DNA from: Thelonectria olida
Taxonomy: Eukaryota > Ascomycota > Sordariomycetes > Hypocreales > Nectriaceae
Length of the DNA stretch: 64,000 nucleotides
Assembly (NCBI GenBank): GCA_020736575.1
Contig: JAGPYM010000009.1
Location: 1,116,001 to 1,180,000 of the forward strand
Direction: 5' to 3'
Shown here: in pieces, positions 11,998 through 25,196 of the stretch
Position numbering within the stretch: the first letter of the stretch is position 1
How the letters are laid out: every line of letters starts with the position of its first letter
The notes under the pieces: model-generated
Database searches by the model: none
Told to the model about the DNA's origin: nothing
Seen by the model: the letters and a program-made list of their open reading frames with translations, nothing else
Made by a program: the position numbers and the translations under genes

Positions 11998-13452
11998 TCA
12001 GTAATCATTTTCCTCCCAATCCCCTTCTACCTCTATCGTTGTCCCCAGAGCCTCCCGGCCTTGTCGGATCATGTCTTGCAATTGCTTGTTGAACGTTGAA
12101 ATCCGCACGTCCGTGTCTCGCTCCTCCATCTTGCGACGGGCGGCGAGATGCTTGGCCTCGGCATCCAGGCGCGGGCTGTCTTCCACCGGGGCACGACCCG
12201 ACGCCGTCGAAGCATTGCTGGTAGATCGACGATGGCCGAGTACACTTGGAGATGGCGATGGCGCCATGGTGTGTCGACGACGGGAGTTGCTAGGTTGAGG
12301 AATCTTGCTCGGCGACGGAGAGTGAGGAGATGCAAATGAGGCGGTTGCAAACGAGGCGGTTGAAGCGGTCGAGGGTTGGCGAGGCGAGAGAACCGGAGGC
12401 GAAGGTGCATGGGAAAGGCGGCTCGATGGACGACTTGCCTGTCGGCGATGGTTGGGAGTAGGGGTTGAAGCGAGACGAGAGGTAGGACGGGAAGCCGGGG
12501 TACTGATCCGACGACCCGTGGCCATGGACGGACCAGTATTTCGCGATCGAGGAGCCGGTCGCTGAGGACGGCGCTGAGGCGTCTTTACGTCAAAGTTTGA
12601 CTTTCCATCGCCAACCATGACCCAATTCCGTCCCAGGTCGTCCCGATGATCCGTATGTCTGCGCTTCGTCGCCGGTCCCGTCGGGGTGGATGCGCCGCTG
12701 GGGATGCGCTCCTCCGGCTCCGTCTGATATGTTTCGGGTTGCCAATATTGATTCTGATTCGGATGCTGCTGCTGATGTTGGTACTGATTCTGATGGTCCA
12801 TCTGAGGGTAGCGACCAGGCACGTGATGATCCTCGTCCATCTTCTCGCTCAACGAATGGATCTCCTGGATTCTTCCTCCCTCAACACGGAAGGCCCTACC
12901 TCCGCCGGCTTGGAATCCCCTGAATGCGCCAGCCTTGCAAAACTCCCACATCCTACCAACAACACCACCAAGGGCCGAGAATGCAAAGCTTCCCCAGCCT
13001 TGATTGGGCGTGGGTTGAGGAGGAAGGTTGAACAGCGGCGTGGGGCCGCCCATATTCCGGTCAAGTTCATCGCAGGTTCGTTTCGATCCGAGAGCTCTGC
13101 GATAGTCGGAATCCGAGTACATACTCTCGTCCATCGGATTCCTTTCCCCGAGTCCACCATTCGGGGTATCGAGTTGGCCGGCGAGGTGGTAGTGTCGAAG
13201 ACCTGGTCTACAATGAGGACCGGGCGTCTCGAAGAAGCCGTCATCATCGACGGTCGGCATCTCCTGGGACCGCGAAATTTCATCGCGATGACGCTTGCGC
13301 CGGGTATGGGAATCGGAGGCCGCGGTGGTGCGCGGGGCAGCGTAGCCGTAGCTGGCGCTGGAGCTGGGGGAGATGGGCGGGCGAAAGAGGCCGGGATGGA
13401 CACCTTCGCCGTGAAAGGCGCCGGGCATGTGGAAATGCGAAGGGACGTTCAT
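11998..13452 (-). CDS. Conserved-looking disordered protein of unknown function
   Basis: A single open frame of 484 aa starts at ATG 13452; no in-frame ATG precedes it. I do not recognise the family. The first third is rich in Pro, Ser, Gly and His and has a basic patch (TRRKRHRDE). The only ordered-looking segment is near residues 150-200: a helix-like stretch around WGSFAFSALGGVVGRMWEFCK followed by GAFRGFQAGGGRAF. The remainder is Gln/His/Asn-rich, then a long Ser/Pro/Arg/Thr stretch. The C-terminus (about the last 55 residues) is acidic and helical (AEAKHLAARRKMEERDTDV). The composition suggests a nuclear scaffold or regulatory protein, but that is only inference. Confidence 0.7.
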   Translation of the reverse strand: MNVPSHFHMPGAFHGEGVHPGLFRPPISPSSSASYGYAAPRTTAASDSHTRRKRHRDEISRSQEMPTVDDDGFFETPGPHCRPGLRHYHLAGQLDTPNGGLGERNPMDESMYSDSDYRRALGSKRTCDELDRNMGGPTPLFNLPPQPTPNQGWGSFAFSALGGVVGRMWEFCKAGAFRGFQAGGGRAFRVEGGRIQEIHSLSEKMDEDHHVPGRYPQMDHQNQYQHQQQHPNQNQYWQPETYQTEPEERIPSGASTPTGPATKRRHTDHRDDLGRNWVMVGDGKSNFDVKTPQRRPQRPAPRSRNTGPSMATGRRISTPASRPTSRLASTPTPNHRRQASRPSSRLSHAPSPPVLSPRQPSTASTASFATASFASPHSPSPSKIPQPSNSRRRHTMAPSPSPSVLGHRRSTSNASTASGRAPVEDSPRLDAEAKHLAARRKMEERDTDVRISTFNKQLQDMIRQGREALGTTIEVEGDWEENDY

Positions 13453-14845
13453 GGCGTCGCGGGGGAGGGGCGAGATAGGAATGCGAATGAGGTTCGATCG
13501 ACAAAGGACGGTATCAGAGTGCGGAATGGACGTGGTGGAGAGCAAGAGAAGAGCTCAACAGCAGCCGAGACACATGTCAGGATTGAGCGGTTCTTGCCGT
13601 CCGCAGTCTGGGGTAGCTCCCCTTTGTGTAAGGCGAAGTTCGTTTGCGTAGACTTTTTTGCGATCAAAGTCAAAAGATACGACAAATGGGCGGCGTGTGT
13701 CGTCTCGTGATGGGGTCGATGGGAGGTCGAAAAGAAGGTAGTTGAGATGGTTCGCAAAAATCAGTGCGCGCGTGAGTCGGAGCGTGAAAAGCGACCCAAA
13801 GGCGTGATGTGCAACGTGAGCAACCCGTTTCCCTTGGGGCGCTTGTGAAGGTGGCGGGACAATGATGGTGGTTGGTTGATGGCGAGTGTGTTGCCTGGCT
13901 GTGTGTCGCCCGTTTGAAGAGGGGGAGGTAAGGTAGCTTTGAAGGTAGGCAGTCAGTGTAATCAGTGACGTCGGCTGCGCATGCAAAACACTGTCGACAC
14001 TTTAGAAACAGACGCAAGGTGGCGGCGGGCGTTGCTTCCAATGGCGATGTCGATTGGCAGAGGAATTCCCCCCGCGATGCAATTGTCACAAGCAGCGTTG
14101 TGCCGATATCACCGCCCGGAAAATAGTTGTGGAGAGAGAGAAAAGAGGTGGGAAGATGGACGAACGAGCGGGCGGGCGGCTAGACAAGGACACTCCCGCA
14201 TTCACCGATGATTGATTGCTGATTGAGACGAGGCTAGACTTCTGGAACTCTTCTCACCGCTGCAAAGCCTGAAGGTTCTCAACTTTTGGTTGGGGCAGAC
14301 GAGGTCGGTTGGTTGCTTTGAGCCTGTTAGTGGCCCACTAACGTCGATCGTCAGGGTTCAATTCATCCACTGCACCTGATTTTTTTCTTTGAGGTGGCTC
14401 AGGTTGTTGCTGTTTTCTTTGTTACCCGCCCTGAAAGGAGTTGGTGATGGTTGCTCCGGGCAATGAGCAAGGGGGCATTTCATCTCATCTTGTTCAAACC
14501 ACCACAAATAATAGACCCCACAGCAATTAAGCAGTTGTCGCTCTCGCAAATATCCCCCACGTTTCCCAAGTTGAAATATGATTGACTTGCATACGTGTCG
14601 GGAACTTTCTATTGGGAGGCTGTCATGTCCCGTACCTACCTGTCCATAGCCATTCCTGTATCTCTAGATCCTGAATAAGAGACAACGATGGCTGCTCTCA
14701 CCCAAGTCTACAACACCGCAATACCCCTTCTTGAAACAGGAAACCAGATACCGCCTCGGCCACATCTCAACAGAATCGCCCAGGGGAATTCAACCCCACG
14801 CGGTAGTTTCTCACAGTCGTTTAACTTGTCCCAGATATTCTCAAA
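13453..14845. other. Intergenic region upstream of the disordered-protein gene
   Basis: The region contains the promoter of the minus-strand gene at 13452 and the 3' flank of the HD-domain gene. No open frame carries recognisable protein content. Confidence 0.45.
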
Positions 14846-15868
14846 TCACACCTCAGTCTTCCAAAACGCCTCTCGCTCCTGGAGAATCTCGTCTGCCCAA
14901 GCCTTCATCTCCGGGAGCGCAATCCTCTTCGACACCCAGACAAACTCTCCCAAATCAACCTTTCCCTCGCCGCGCCTCTCGTACTCATTCATCTGCAGCA
15001 ACAGCTCGATCTTGTCCACGTCGTGCACGAAGTGACTATCCAGCGTCTTCGAATCCTCGTATTCCTGCCAGATTGCGCGGATATCCTCGCCCGTGGTGCC
15101 GCCCGCCACGTTGCGCAAAAGGTTCTTGGTCAAGTAGTCCATCGTCTCGGCTTCGCGGCGGCTCTTCTCCGGCTTGGGGACCTTGTCGACGGGGGTGATG
15201 TCGCCGACGAGGAGCTCGGCCATGTCGTGGATCAGCGCCATCTTGATGCACTTGGGAAGGTCAAGCCGGGGGGCCAGCGCGGGAGGGGCGAACATGGATA
15301 TCAGGGACATGCGGTACATGTGGTCTGAAATGGATTCTCCTCTGTCGGTCCTTATCAACAAAAGGTCTTTGGGTAACCAAGGGTTGGGGGGGTTGAGTAT
15401 TCGTAGACGCACCTGTAGATTCCAAATCGTCGCCACCCTTCGCGCTTCGTCGTCTTGAGTCGCTCGAGTATGTGGAAAAAGGGCACAGGGCTTGAGGAGC
15501 CTTCGACGAGCGCAGGTCCGGGGATCTCCTTGACTACCTTGTCGACGGTCCAATCGCCATCGACCTTGACCACGGGTGTGAAACCCAAGTCTACATGACT
15601 GCGTGTAAGCGATACGCGCCTGGTAAGTGAGCTGTAGCTGTCTGCGACGCGACTTACTGGAAAGGTCTGCTTGACCATTCTGGGTCTGTTCTGGCTGCGA
15701 ACCCATGTCTGCGGATGCGAAATGGCGGGGTTGTGTCTTTGGAGGTGTTTGCAGAGCTGTGCGTTGGTGGGGTCCAGAAGAAGAATGATGGATGCGACTT
15801 GATGGAGAGCCCCGCGTTCGCAAAGCAGTACAGACTCGCCGGGGAAAGGAGGAAGAGGAGGGGAACAT
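14846..15868 (-). CDS. HD-domain 5'-nucleotidase (YfbR/HDDC2 family)
   Basis: Exons are 15868 (or 15706)-15658, 15590-15413 and 15341-14846. The product is a metal-dependent phosphohydrolase of the HD superfamily, whose relatives dephosphorylate deoxynucleoside monophosphates. Metal-binding motifs are visible: His in ESISDHMYRMS, the HD pair in ALIHDMAELLVGD, and a later Asp in HFVHDVDKIELLLQMNEYE. The core begins LGFTPVVKVDGDWTVDKVV. Two starts are possible. ATG 15868 gives 294 aa with an Arg/Ser-rich, acid-poor leader (MFPSSSSFPRRVCTALRTRG) that resembles a mitochondrial presequence. ATG 15706 (MGSQPEQTQ) gives 240 aa, close to a cytosolic family member. The longer span is reported here. 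The exon sum closes in frame either way. Confidence 0.85.
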   Translation of the reverse strand: MFPSSSSFPRRVCTALRTRGSPSSRIHHSSSGPHQRTALQTPPKTQPRHFASADMGSQPEQTQNGQADLSSKSRRRQLQLTYQARIAYTQSCRLGFHTRGQGRWRLDRRQGSQGDPRTCARRRLLKPCALFPHTRATQDDEARRVATIWNLQVRLRILNPPNPWLPKDLLLIRTDRGESISDHMYRMSLISMFAPPALAPRLDLPKCIKMALIHDMAELLVGDITPVDKVPKPEKSRREAETMDYLTKNLLRNVAGGTTGEDIRAIWQEYEDSKTLDSHFVHDVDKIELLLQMNEYERRGEGKVDLGEFVWVSKRIALPEMKAWADEILQEREAFWKTEV

Positions 15869-16526
15869 GAAGAATGGAAAGAAGAACAAGAGACGCCGAG
15901 CTCGAACTGATAATAAAGATTCCAGTCCTGGCAGGTGAATCACACAAAAACCGACGGCGGCAGGTGGACAGCGGGCGCCAAACCCAACATAGTGGAAATC
16001 TTTGACTCCTGACGATGTACTCTTCCAATCTGCCCAATGCCGAGCGTCAAAATAACAATCATCAATCATTCTTCCCCACCGCTTGTCTCTTAACGATGCT
16101 TTGGCTGCATCTCGGCCGCCATCGGCCATCCGTTTGCAGCACAGGTTGCGTCATACCTCAAGCGGCTCAGCAGGGGTGGTCCTGGGCATGGCAAATGGTC
16201 CAGGGTAATGCGGTTGACAACACCCCATCGTTTCGGCAGTTGTATTGTTGTTAAAAGCTGCAGATGACACGAGTGCAAAACCTAAGATCGATTAGAAGTA
16301 AGGTATGTAACATGTAGATGTATTCCTCATTAGATATTGATAGGCAAAGAGACGGCTCACAGGAGCTAACATGGCTGTCCTTCACTTGCACTTCAGGACC
16401 AATGCATTCAACATGACCAGTCACTTCTATCGCTAGTAGTAGCTTTAATGCGTTTCTCTTTCTCAGGCTTCTCAAAGAACCAATTCCTCTTCCTTCCTCA
16501 AGCAAACACTAACCTCCGTTAATCGT
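15869..16526. other. Promoter region of the HD-domain gene
   Basis: This is the stretch between the HD-domain gene start and the 3' end of the rhodanese-like gene, both on the minus strand. I see no coding content. Confidence 0.45.
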
Positions 16527-17049
16527 CTAGTAGTCTTCCCACAACTCCTTCCTATACCCCTCCGTCAACCTCTCATCCCCTCCATAAACCTCCTGCCATC
16601 CCAAAAACCCGCGGTCCAGCACCACAACCTCCTGTCCGCTCTCACCCTTGGGATCCTCGCCCATGGCCTTCAACAACCCGTCCCGCTCACGAAGGTACTT
16701 CAGCGCCGCACTAGGACCACGCTGCTGGCTCAACGCGCAGTGGAACACGACGGTTTTCTTGTCCTTGAATTTGCGCACGAGCGTGGCCATCATGGCGTCG
16801 AGCGTGTGCGCGGGGACGTTGAGAGATCCTTTGATGTGACCGCCAATGTAGTCTAACAGGACGTCAGCTACCATTCATATATCCCGAACAACAACATTGA
16901 AAGGAGGAGATCAGGAAGGTAATTCTAGTCTTACCATCGTCACGGACGTCGATAATGGCATACGTTAGCTCTTTGGCATCCTGCTCCTCAAGAATCTTCT
17001 CCGAGAGAGACTTGGCTGATATTCGACGGAGTGAGGCAATTGTTGTCAT
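16527..17049 (-). CDS. Rhodanese/Cdc25-fold phosphatase-like protein (Ych1/Acr2 type)
   Basis: Two exons (17049-16935, 16852-16527) give 146 aa. The sequence is a single rhodanese-fold domain: AIIDVRDDDYIGGHIKGSLNVP near residues 31-52, then the active-site loop HCALSQQRGPSAA with catalytic Cys77 and Arg83 in a C-x5-R arrangement. A C-x5-R loop fits the Cdc25/arsenate-reductase/Ych1 branch rather than plain sulfurtransferases, which usually have a shorter loop. The predicted activity is phosphatase or arsenate reductase in the cytosol or nucleus. The intron is 82 nt with a GCTGACG branch point. The gene follows the HD-domain gene on the same strand with no obvious functional link. Confidence 0.85.
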
Positions 17050-17415
17050 GGTGCCAACTTGATCGGATTCTGAGCTTCCAAGTTGAGAGGGCTGTTGTAT
17101 TGAATGGACAAGAACCTTTACGGTGACAAGTGTCTAGTTATAGCAAGGCAACATGAAGGTTGATGAAAGCCCGTCGATGGTGTTCAAAGAGGACAGTGCT
17201 CCACTCGCAACTGCTGGCTTGGTGGGGTAGAGCAGTCGCGGGGTAGTTGGTAGGAGTGAGCTCGCAAGCCACATCTATTCCATTGAAATGCCATAGATTT
17301 GTTGTATTTGTTCTGCTTAATACACTCCGCACGCCTCTCCTCAAATCAAGTAAGCTATTCCCATCCATTAACTCCACACAGGGTATCCGTAACATCCGTC
17401 CATGTCTACTCAAGC
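17050..17415. other. Short intergenic region
   Basis: It holds the promoter of the rhodanese-like gene (start 17049) and the 3' flank of the Ada2 gene. Nothing else was seen. Confidence 0.4.
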
Positions 17416-19096
17416 TCACGCCTTGCCGACCCATCCAGAATTGACAAAGAAGTCAAATATCCTCCCGCCTTTTTGCGAATCTAACCTGCAAATCTCCTTG
17501 GCCTGCTTCTTCTTAAGTGTTCCATTGGTCTTGAGCGCTTCCTTGAGGATCTGTTCCTTGATCATCAGGTACGGCTTGGGCTGTAATCGAATCGTCTCAC
17601 ATAGCTTGGCCTCTTCGGGCGTGAGCAGGTGGAAGTCTGGCGCATTGTCTTGCGTTAGATGCAAAGGTTGCACACCAGAAAGCGGCGGAGCAATGTATTT
17701 CTGTTTGGGGGGCCCATGGCCATTTACCCCATTCATGCCGTTTCCATTTGCATATCCGTTGATTACGGGTTTGCTTTCGCCATTGACCTCGCCGTTTGTA
17801 GCTGCCGCCGGTTTGAGACTGGCAGGCAACTCCGGCGCAACAAGCAGAGCCGCCCCGCTCGGGGGGTCCGGAGGTGGTGGTTGCTTTGATCGCTGGGCTG
17901 AAGCCAAGCGGTCACGATCCATGGAGCCCATTGGTATCGACTTTTGGATTCGCGACGCCTTCTCTTGCTCGTACTTCTCACCACCCTTGAGATCTCCAAT
18001 ACGTTGGGCGCGCCATTCTTGTAGTTGCGTGATGGCTTGACGCAAGTTGAACTCGTCTTGGAGACCTTGGCTGAGTTGTTCAAAGTCATCGTGGTTCATC
18101 ATGCGCGCGAAAGGCTTCGCTTTCTGAAGCAAGTCCTTCTCTTCTTTTGTCCGCTTCTTCTCTATCTTCGTGTTCTCTCTGTAGTCCAGGAGATTGTGTT
18201 CAAAGATGACCTTTTTACGGTCCACACGTTGGGTCAATCGACAGTTGTAAATGTCCATCACGGTCAACTTGAGCTCCATTTCAGGTTCCAACTCGCCCGT
18301 TCGAGGATTTAAGCCATCGCCGGGGTCAAATTGCATCAGTTGCACGGCCTCTTCGGCCTCGTTGACGTATTCCGTCTCAAATTCGAGACGACCAGGCATG
18401 TACCCCTGAATCTCGTGGCAACTAGGCACACTGGCCGTGGGCTTCGTTTTAGGTTGCAAGGCGGGCGCGTTCTTGGCAGCTTCTCTCCTCTCCTCTATTC
18501 GTCTCTTCTTTCGCGCCTGAAACTCTTCTCTGGGAGTCTCATTTGCAAGCTCGCAGTCGTTAGGACTGCAGCGCTCTGGAAGGGGAAATTTTGACGAATT
18601 GACATATGTGGTGAGGTAATGTTCACGAACTTCGTCCTTTTCACGGAAGCCTCCGATATGATCGGCAATGTCTGCCCAAGAGCCGAGCCCATATATTTCT
18701 GCGCCCTCGAGCAGGAGTAGCTCTTCGTCCGCGCCCCAATTGCGATCAAATATTGGGAAGGAATTCTGTTCGATAACACGGTAGGCATGCGTCGCGGGAT
18801 CGTGCGCGTTGAGAGATTCGCCTTTGGCAAAACATGAGACGCAGAGGTCGAAATCGGTACAGGCTGGATCGGCACATCGAATTCGGACCTAGGTGATATC
18901 ACAACATTAGATGGCTTCATTTGATATCGCGCGACATGGCCGAAGTTTTGCCGAGAAACATGGATCACATTGGGGTGATCTGGAAGGTAAAAAGGTGACT
19001 CACAGTTGATGTAATATCGGAAGAACAAACGTCGCAAACGTATTTGACACCTCCTTCACCACCTCGAGTAACGGTCTTCTTGCGAATGACGCCCAT
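17416..19096 (-). CDS. ada2: SAGA transcriptional adaptor Ada2
   Basis: Two exons (19096-19004, 18888-17416) give 521 aa, matching the usual Ada2 length. The domains appear in the canonical order. A ZZ zinc finger (about 20-65) begins CDVC in exon 1 and continues with [21 protein letters not shown]/Myb domain (about 78-126) contains [15 protein letters not shown] and WADIADHIG. An Ada2 middle region follows with [16 protein letters not shown]-terminal SWIRM domain (about 434-521) ends [15 protein letters not shown]. Ada2 binds Gcn5 and Ada3 in the histone-acetylating module of SAGA/ADA in the nucleus. A Pro/Asn/Gly-rich linker (about 320-400) separates the middle region and SWIRM. The intron interrupts the zinc finger in phase 0. 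Assignment is secure. Confidence 0.95.
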
Positions 19097-21963
<2,867 letters not shown>

Positions 21964-22126
21964 AGATGTAAATTTTTGAATAGACCGTGATTTATCCATT
22001 TCGCCGTCCTTTCCTTGAAGGATATCTACTTTATAACCGATTTATTCCTAACGTCTAGTTGATCATGAAATCCACTATACCCCGGTATGCTGCCGCACTT
22101 CTACCAATCGCAGAAAATTGATAATG

Positions 22127-22712
22127 CTAGTTGAACTCGACATAGTGGTCGCGGACCAGGGGCATCCAGATCAAAGAAAGGGTGGCTAGAGTGAATGGGA
22201 AGATCTGAGGAAGACCAAAGGTCATGCTCTTAAAGACGAAAAGCTCGCTGGCAAAGTGACCCAAGGCCACGAGGTAGGTCCAGTAGGCAATGGTATAGAC
22301 GGGGCCAATATGCAGGTTGTACGCAGCGTAGCAACGAACGATGCAGGTGATAAGCGTCCAAGTGCCGAAGAGGCGGCCAGCGAGGGGAGTCAGCTGGTCG
22401 GTAGCCTTGGGGTCGTTGTGGGCGGGGATGAGCTTCTTGGTAGAGTCTTCAGGCTCGAACTTATCGGTCTTGGGAGGGAGTTTTGGGTTTCGGATAAATC
22501 GACCGTTGTAGACTCGGCGGGAGAAATGGAGGGTCGCGTAGGACTGCAGCGAGTTGCCGATTGAGGTGATGGAGAGCTTTAGGAACGGTGAGCAGAGAGT
22601 CCAATGGATGTAGGGAGAATCTGTTGAGTTGGGGGGCGGGACTTCTTACGATAATCATGTAGTAGGGTAGGATTCCCTTTGCTTCAGGGAGAATCGACTT
22701 GAGGACGTCCAT
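22127..22712 (-). CDS. erg28: Ergosterol biosynthesis scaffold Erg28
   Basis: Two exons (22712-22650, 22576-22127) give 170 aa. Erg28 is a small ER membrane protein that tethers the sterol C4-demethylation enzymes Erg25, Erg26 and Erg27 and binds Erg6. Visible features are GILPYYMII, SITSIGNSLQSYATLHFSRR, RLFGTWTLITCIVRCYAAYN, YTIAYWTYLVALGHFASELF and LVRDHYVEFN, which form four hydrophobic segments typical of the family. The stretch PKTDKFEPEDSTKKLIP is a hydrophilic loop. It is divergently arranged with a fatty-acid elongation reductase that is also an ER enzyme. Its 3' end lies 163 nt from the convergent GAL7-type gene. Confidence 0.93.
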
Positions 22713-23179
22713 GTTGTGTGAAAGAGTAAGTAGCTGCCTTGTGCGTGTGTAAAGTGATCAATTGAGTTGCAAGATGAGAGATGAATGATTGCACTGTTCA
22801 ATTATTTCAGAGACGAACAAGGGCGGACAATCTTGAACGCGGCGGCACTTGGCGGGCGATTGGCGGCTGCGACGGTATTTCAGCTGCGATGCAAGTGCGT
22901 ATTCGTACTGACGCCCACTTGGCACTGTGACACTCGACTTTTGAAAGAAAATCCCACTCAAATGGAACGGTAGAGAAGCTTGGGCCACCTTGGCACTTCT
23001 CAACAAGCCGCAAGAGTGTGAGGTGGCTGCTCAAGCCACTGGGTAAATTACCGACCAGGAGGCACGAGCCGAGGGGCAGAATAATTACTGGGCTGAAAGC
23101 TCGTGAACTTGACACCTTCAATCCGCAATCAACAACGCCAATACGTGCACACATACCACGACAGCCGGCGCATTCAACC
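22713..23179. promoter_or_regulatory. Bidirectional promoter of erg28 and the 3-ketoacyl-CoA reductase gene
   Basis: 467 nt separate the two divergent ATGs (22712 minus, 23180 plus). There is no coding content between them. Any shared element serves two ER lipid genes. Confidence 0.6.
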
Positions 23180-24247
23180 ATGGATTCCGTCATTGAAACC
23201 TTGCAGCGTGTACCGCAACCAGTCCTGTGGGCTCTTGCTGCGATCGGCGCCCTCGTCTTTGCCCGCAAGCTCTGGAGCTACCTCCAGCTCATCCTCAGCT
23301 TCATTCTCCCAGGGACCAACGTGAGTCTTGGAGTTCCTCTCCCTCGCCATAGAAAGGGCAAAACCGCTGACGTTGCGACTTGATAGCTTCGGAAATATGG
23401 GAAGCCTGGAACATGGGCTGTCGTCACCGGCGCATCCGACGGCCTCGGCAAGGAGTATGCGTTGCAACTTGCTTCCAAGGGCTTCAATCTCGTCCTCGTT
23501 TCCCGAACCGAATCAAAGTTGGCTGCACTAGCTGCGGATATTAAACATCGATTTGTCGGAAAGGGCATCGATGTCAAGACTCTTGCCATGGACTTCACCA
23601 AGGACGACGAGGCTGACTACGCACGACTCGAAGAGCTTGTCAAACCCCTTGATGTTGGTATCCTCATCAATAATGTTGGTCAGAGCCACAGCATCCCCGT
23701 CCCCTTCATCGAGACTCCCAAGAGCGAGCTCCAGAACATTATCACGGTCAACTGCTTGGGGACGCTCAAGGTTACCCAGATCGTTGCCCCTATCCTGAAG
23801 CAGCGCAAGTCCGGCCTCATCTTGACCATGGGCTCATTTGGTGGTTGGACACCAACCCCTCTTCTCGCAACCTACTCTGGAAGCAAGGCCTTCCTCCAGC
23901 ACTGGAGTGTTTCGCTTGCTTCCGAGCTTGCCAGCGACAACGTCGATGTTTACCTCGTCCTGAGCCACCTAGTCACCACTGCCATGAGCAAGATCCGCCG
24001 TCCCAATCTTCTCGTCCCCACGCCCCGTCCTTTTGTCAAGGCTGCTCTTGGAAAGATAGGTCTAGGAGGATACCAGACCGCCCCCGACACCTACACTCCG
24101 TGGTATACCCATGCCATTATGCTATGGGTCATTGAGAACACTGTTGGTGTCTTTGGTCGAACCACGATCTGGCAGAACAAGAATATGCATGTTGATATTC
24201 GCAAGAGAGCTCTCAAGAAGCAGGCTCGCATGGCTAAGTCTCAATAA
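23180..24247 (+). CDS. Very-long-chain 3-oxoacyl-CoA reductase (microsomal beta-keto-reductase, Ifa38/KAR type)
   Basis: Two exons (23180-23320, 23387-24247) give 333 aa. The enzyme performs the NADPH-dependent second step of very-long-chain fatty acid elongation in the ER, feeding ceramide synthesis. An N-terminal membrane segment (about residues 16-42) precedes a classical short-chain dehydrogenase fold. Visible are [12 protein letters not shown] (about 61-72), NNVG (142-145), catalytic Ser197, and the YSGSK motif with Tyr210 and Lys214. The C-terminus is lysine-rich ([13 protein letters not shown]), consistent with ER retention. Sequence order and length match the Ifa38/KAR1 family. Confidence 0.94.
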
Positions 24248-25196
24248 TTATGAGGCACTGAGCAAGGATACAGCAGATGATGGCAAGCGTGGTGTTGACA
24301 GGATGGGTGCATAGGTATGGACCTCCAGCATTTGGTGAAAAGCGAAACACGAGTGGCTGAGAATATTTCGGCGACTTGAGTATGTTTTATATAATGTGAT
24401 AGATGTTAAGCGGAGATGGGCCCTTGACGTGTAATGTAGTGGTGGCTTGAGGGTCGGGCTTGCTTGAGACACCGATGAAAGAATTGGATCTGTCTATAAT
24501 GTAGTTAGTGAGTTGCTCGAATCAGAGGAAAAAAAAAAAAGAGAAACAGATAAATTGAGCACCGCCATCCTACAGTGACTCAGCCTGCGAGACCTGGATC
24601 ATTTTGCCAGCTGCCTGGTCAACAAACGCCATTGGAGCGCTCTCATGAAGCCTCATGCTTAAGTGATACTCTAGGTGATGCTCGAGCAGCCGTACGATGG
24701 AGACCACCACCTAATAGTTCAACAAGCACAATGCATGTTTGCTAGGCAGATAACAACTTTAAAGACGCAATCTGTTAAATATCAACCTCGTGACCCAAAT
24801 CATTTTGTTGCTGCCTCTTCTTTGTCAAGATGTTTCTTTGCGTGCTGATCAGCCTTGCACCCGAAACGGTCCTAGCGCCCAGTCCCAAAGCCCCCGGTCC
24901 CGTCGCGAAAAATCCGTGCTCCAATAACTCCAGCCTCTCCAAGCTCTTGCTTGACTGAAATTGTTTACGGCCTACATCTCCGCCCTTACAACTCACCCCG
25001 AGCTGGACGACGACTTGACGGATCCCAACATCGACGAGACTCTTCTTGCGACGCGACACTTTGGGCCCATCATTTGCGACCGCGATTTAACGTTCCCTTC
25101 GCGTCCTTACACGAATTCGCCCGCTGGCGCTGCCTGTTTGATTGGATTGGGGGAGCTGCACTCTAGGCCCCGGCGAGGGTCGATTTGCTGGCCATC
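24248..25196. other. Intergenic region between the reductase and nucleoporin genes
   Basis: It contains the 3' flank of the reductase, an A-run near 24530-24541, and the promoter of the Nup170-type gene. The open frame at 24961-25248 overlaps the nucleoporin start and has no recognisable content. Confidence 0.45.
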
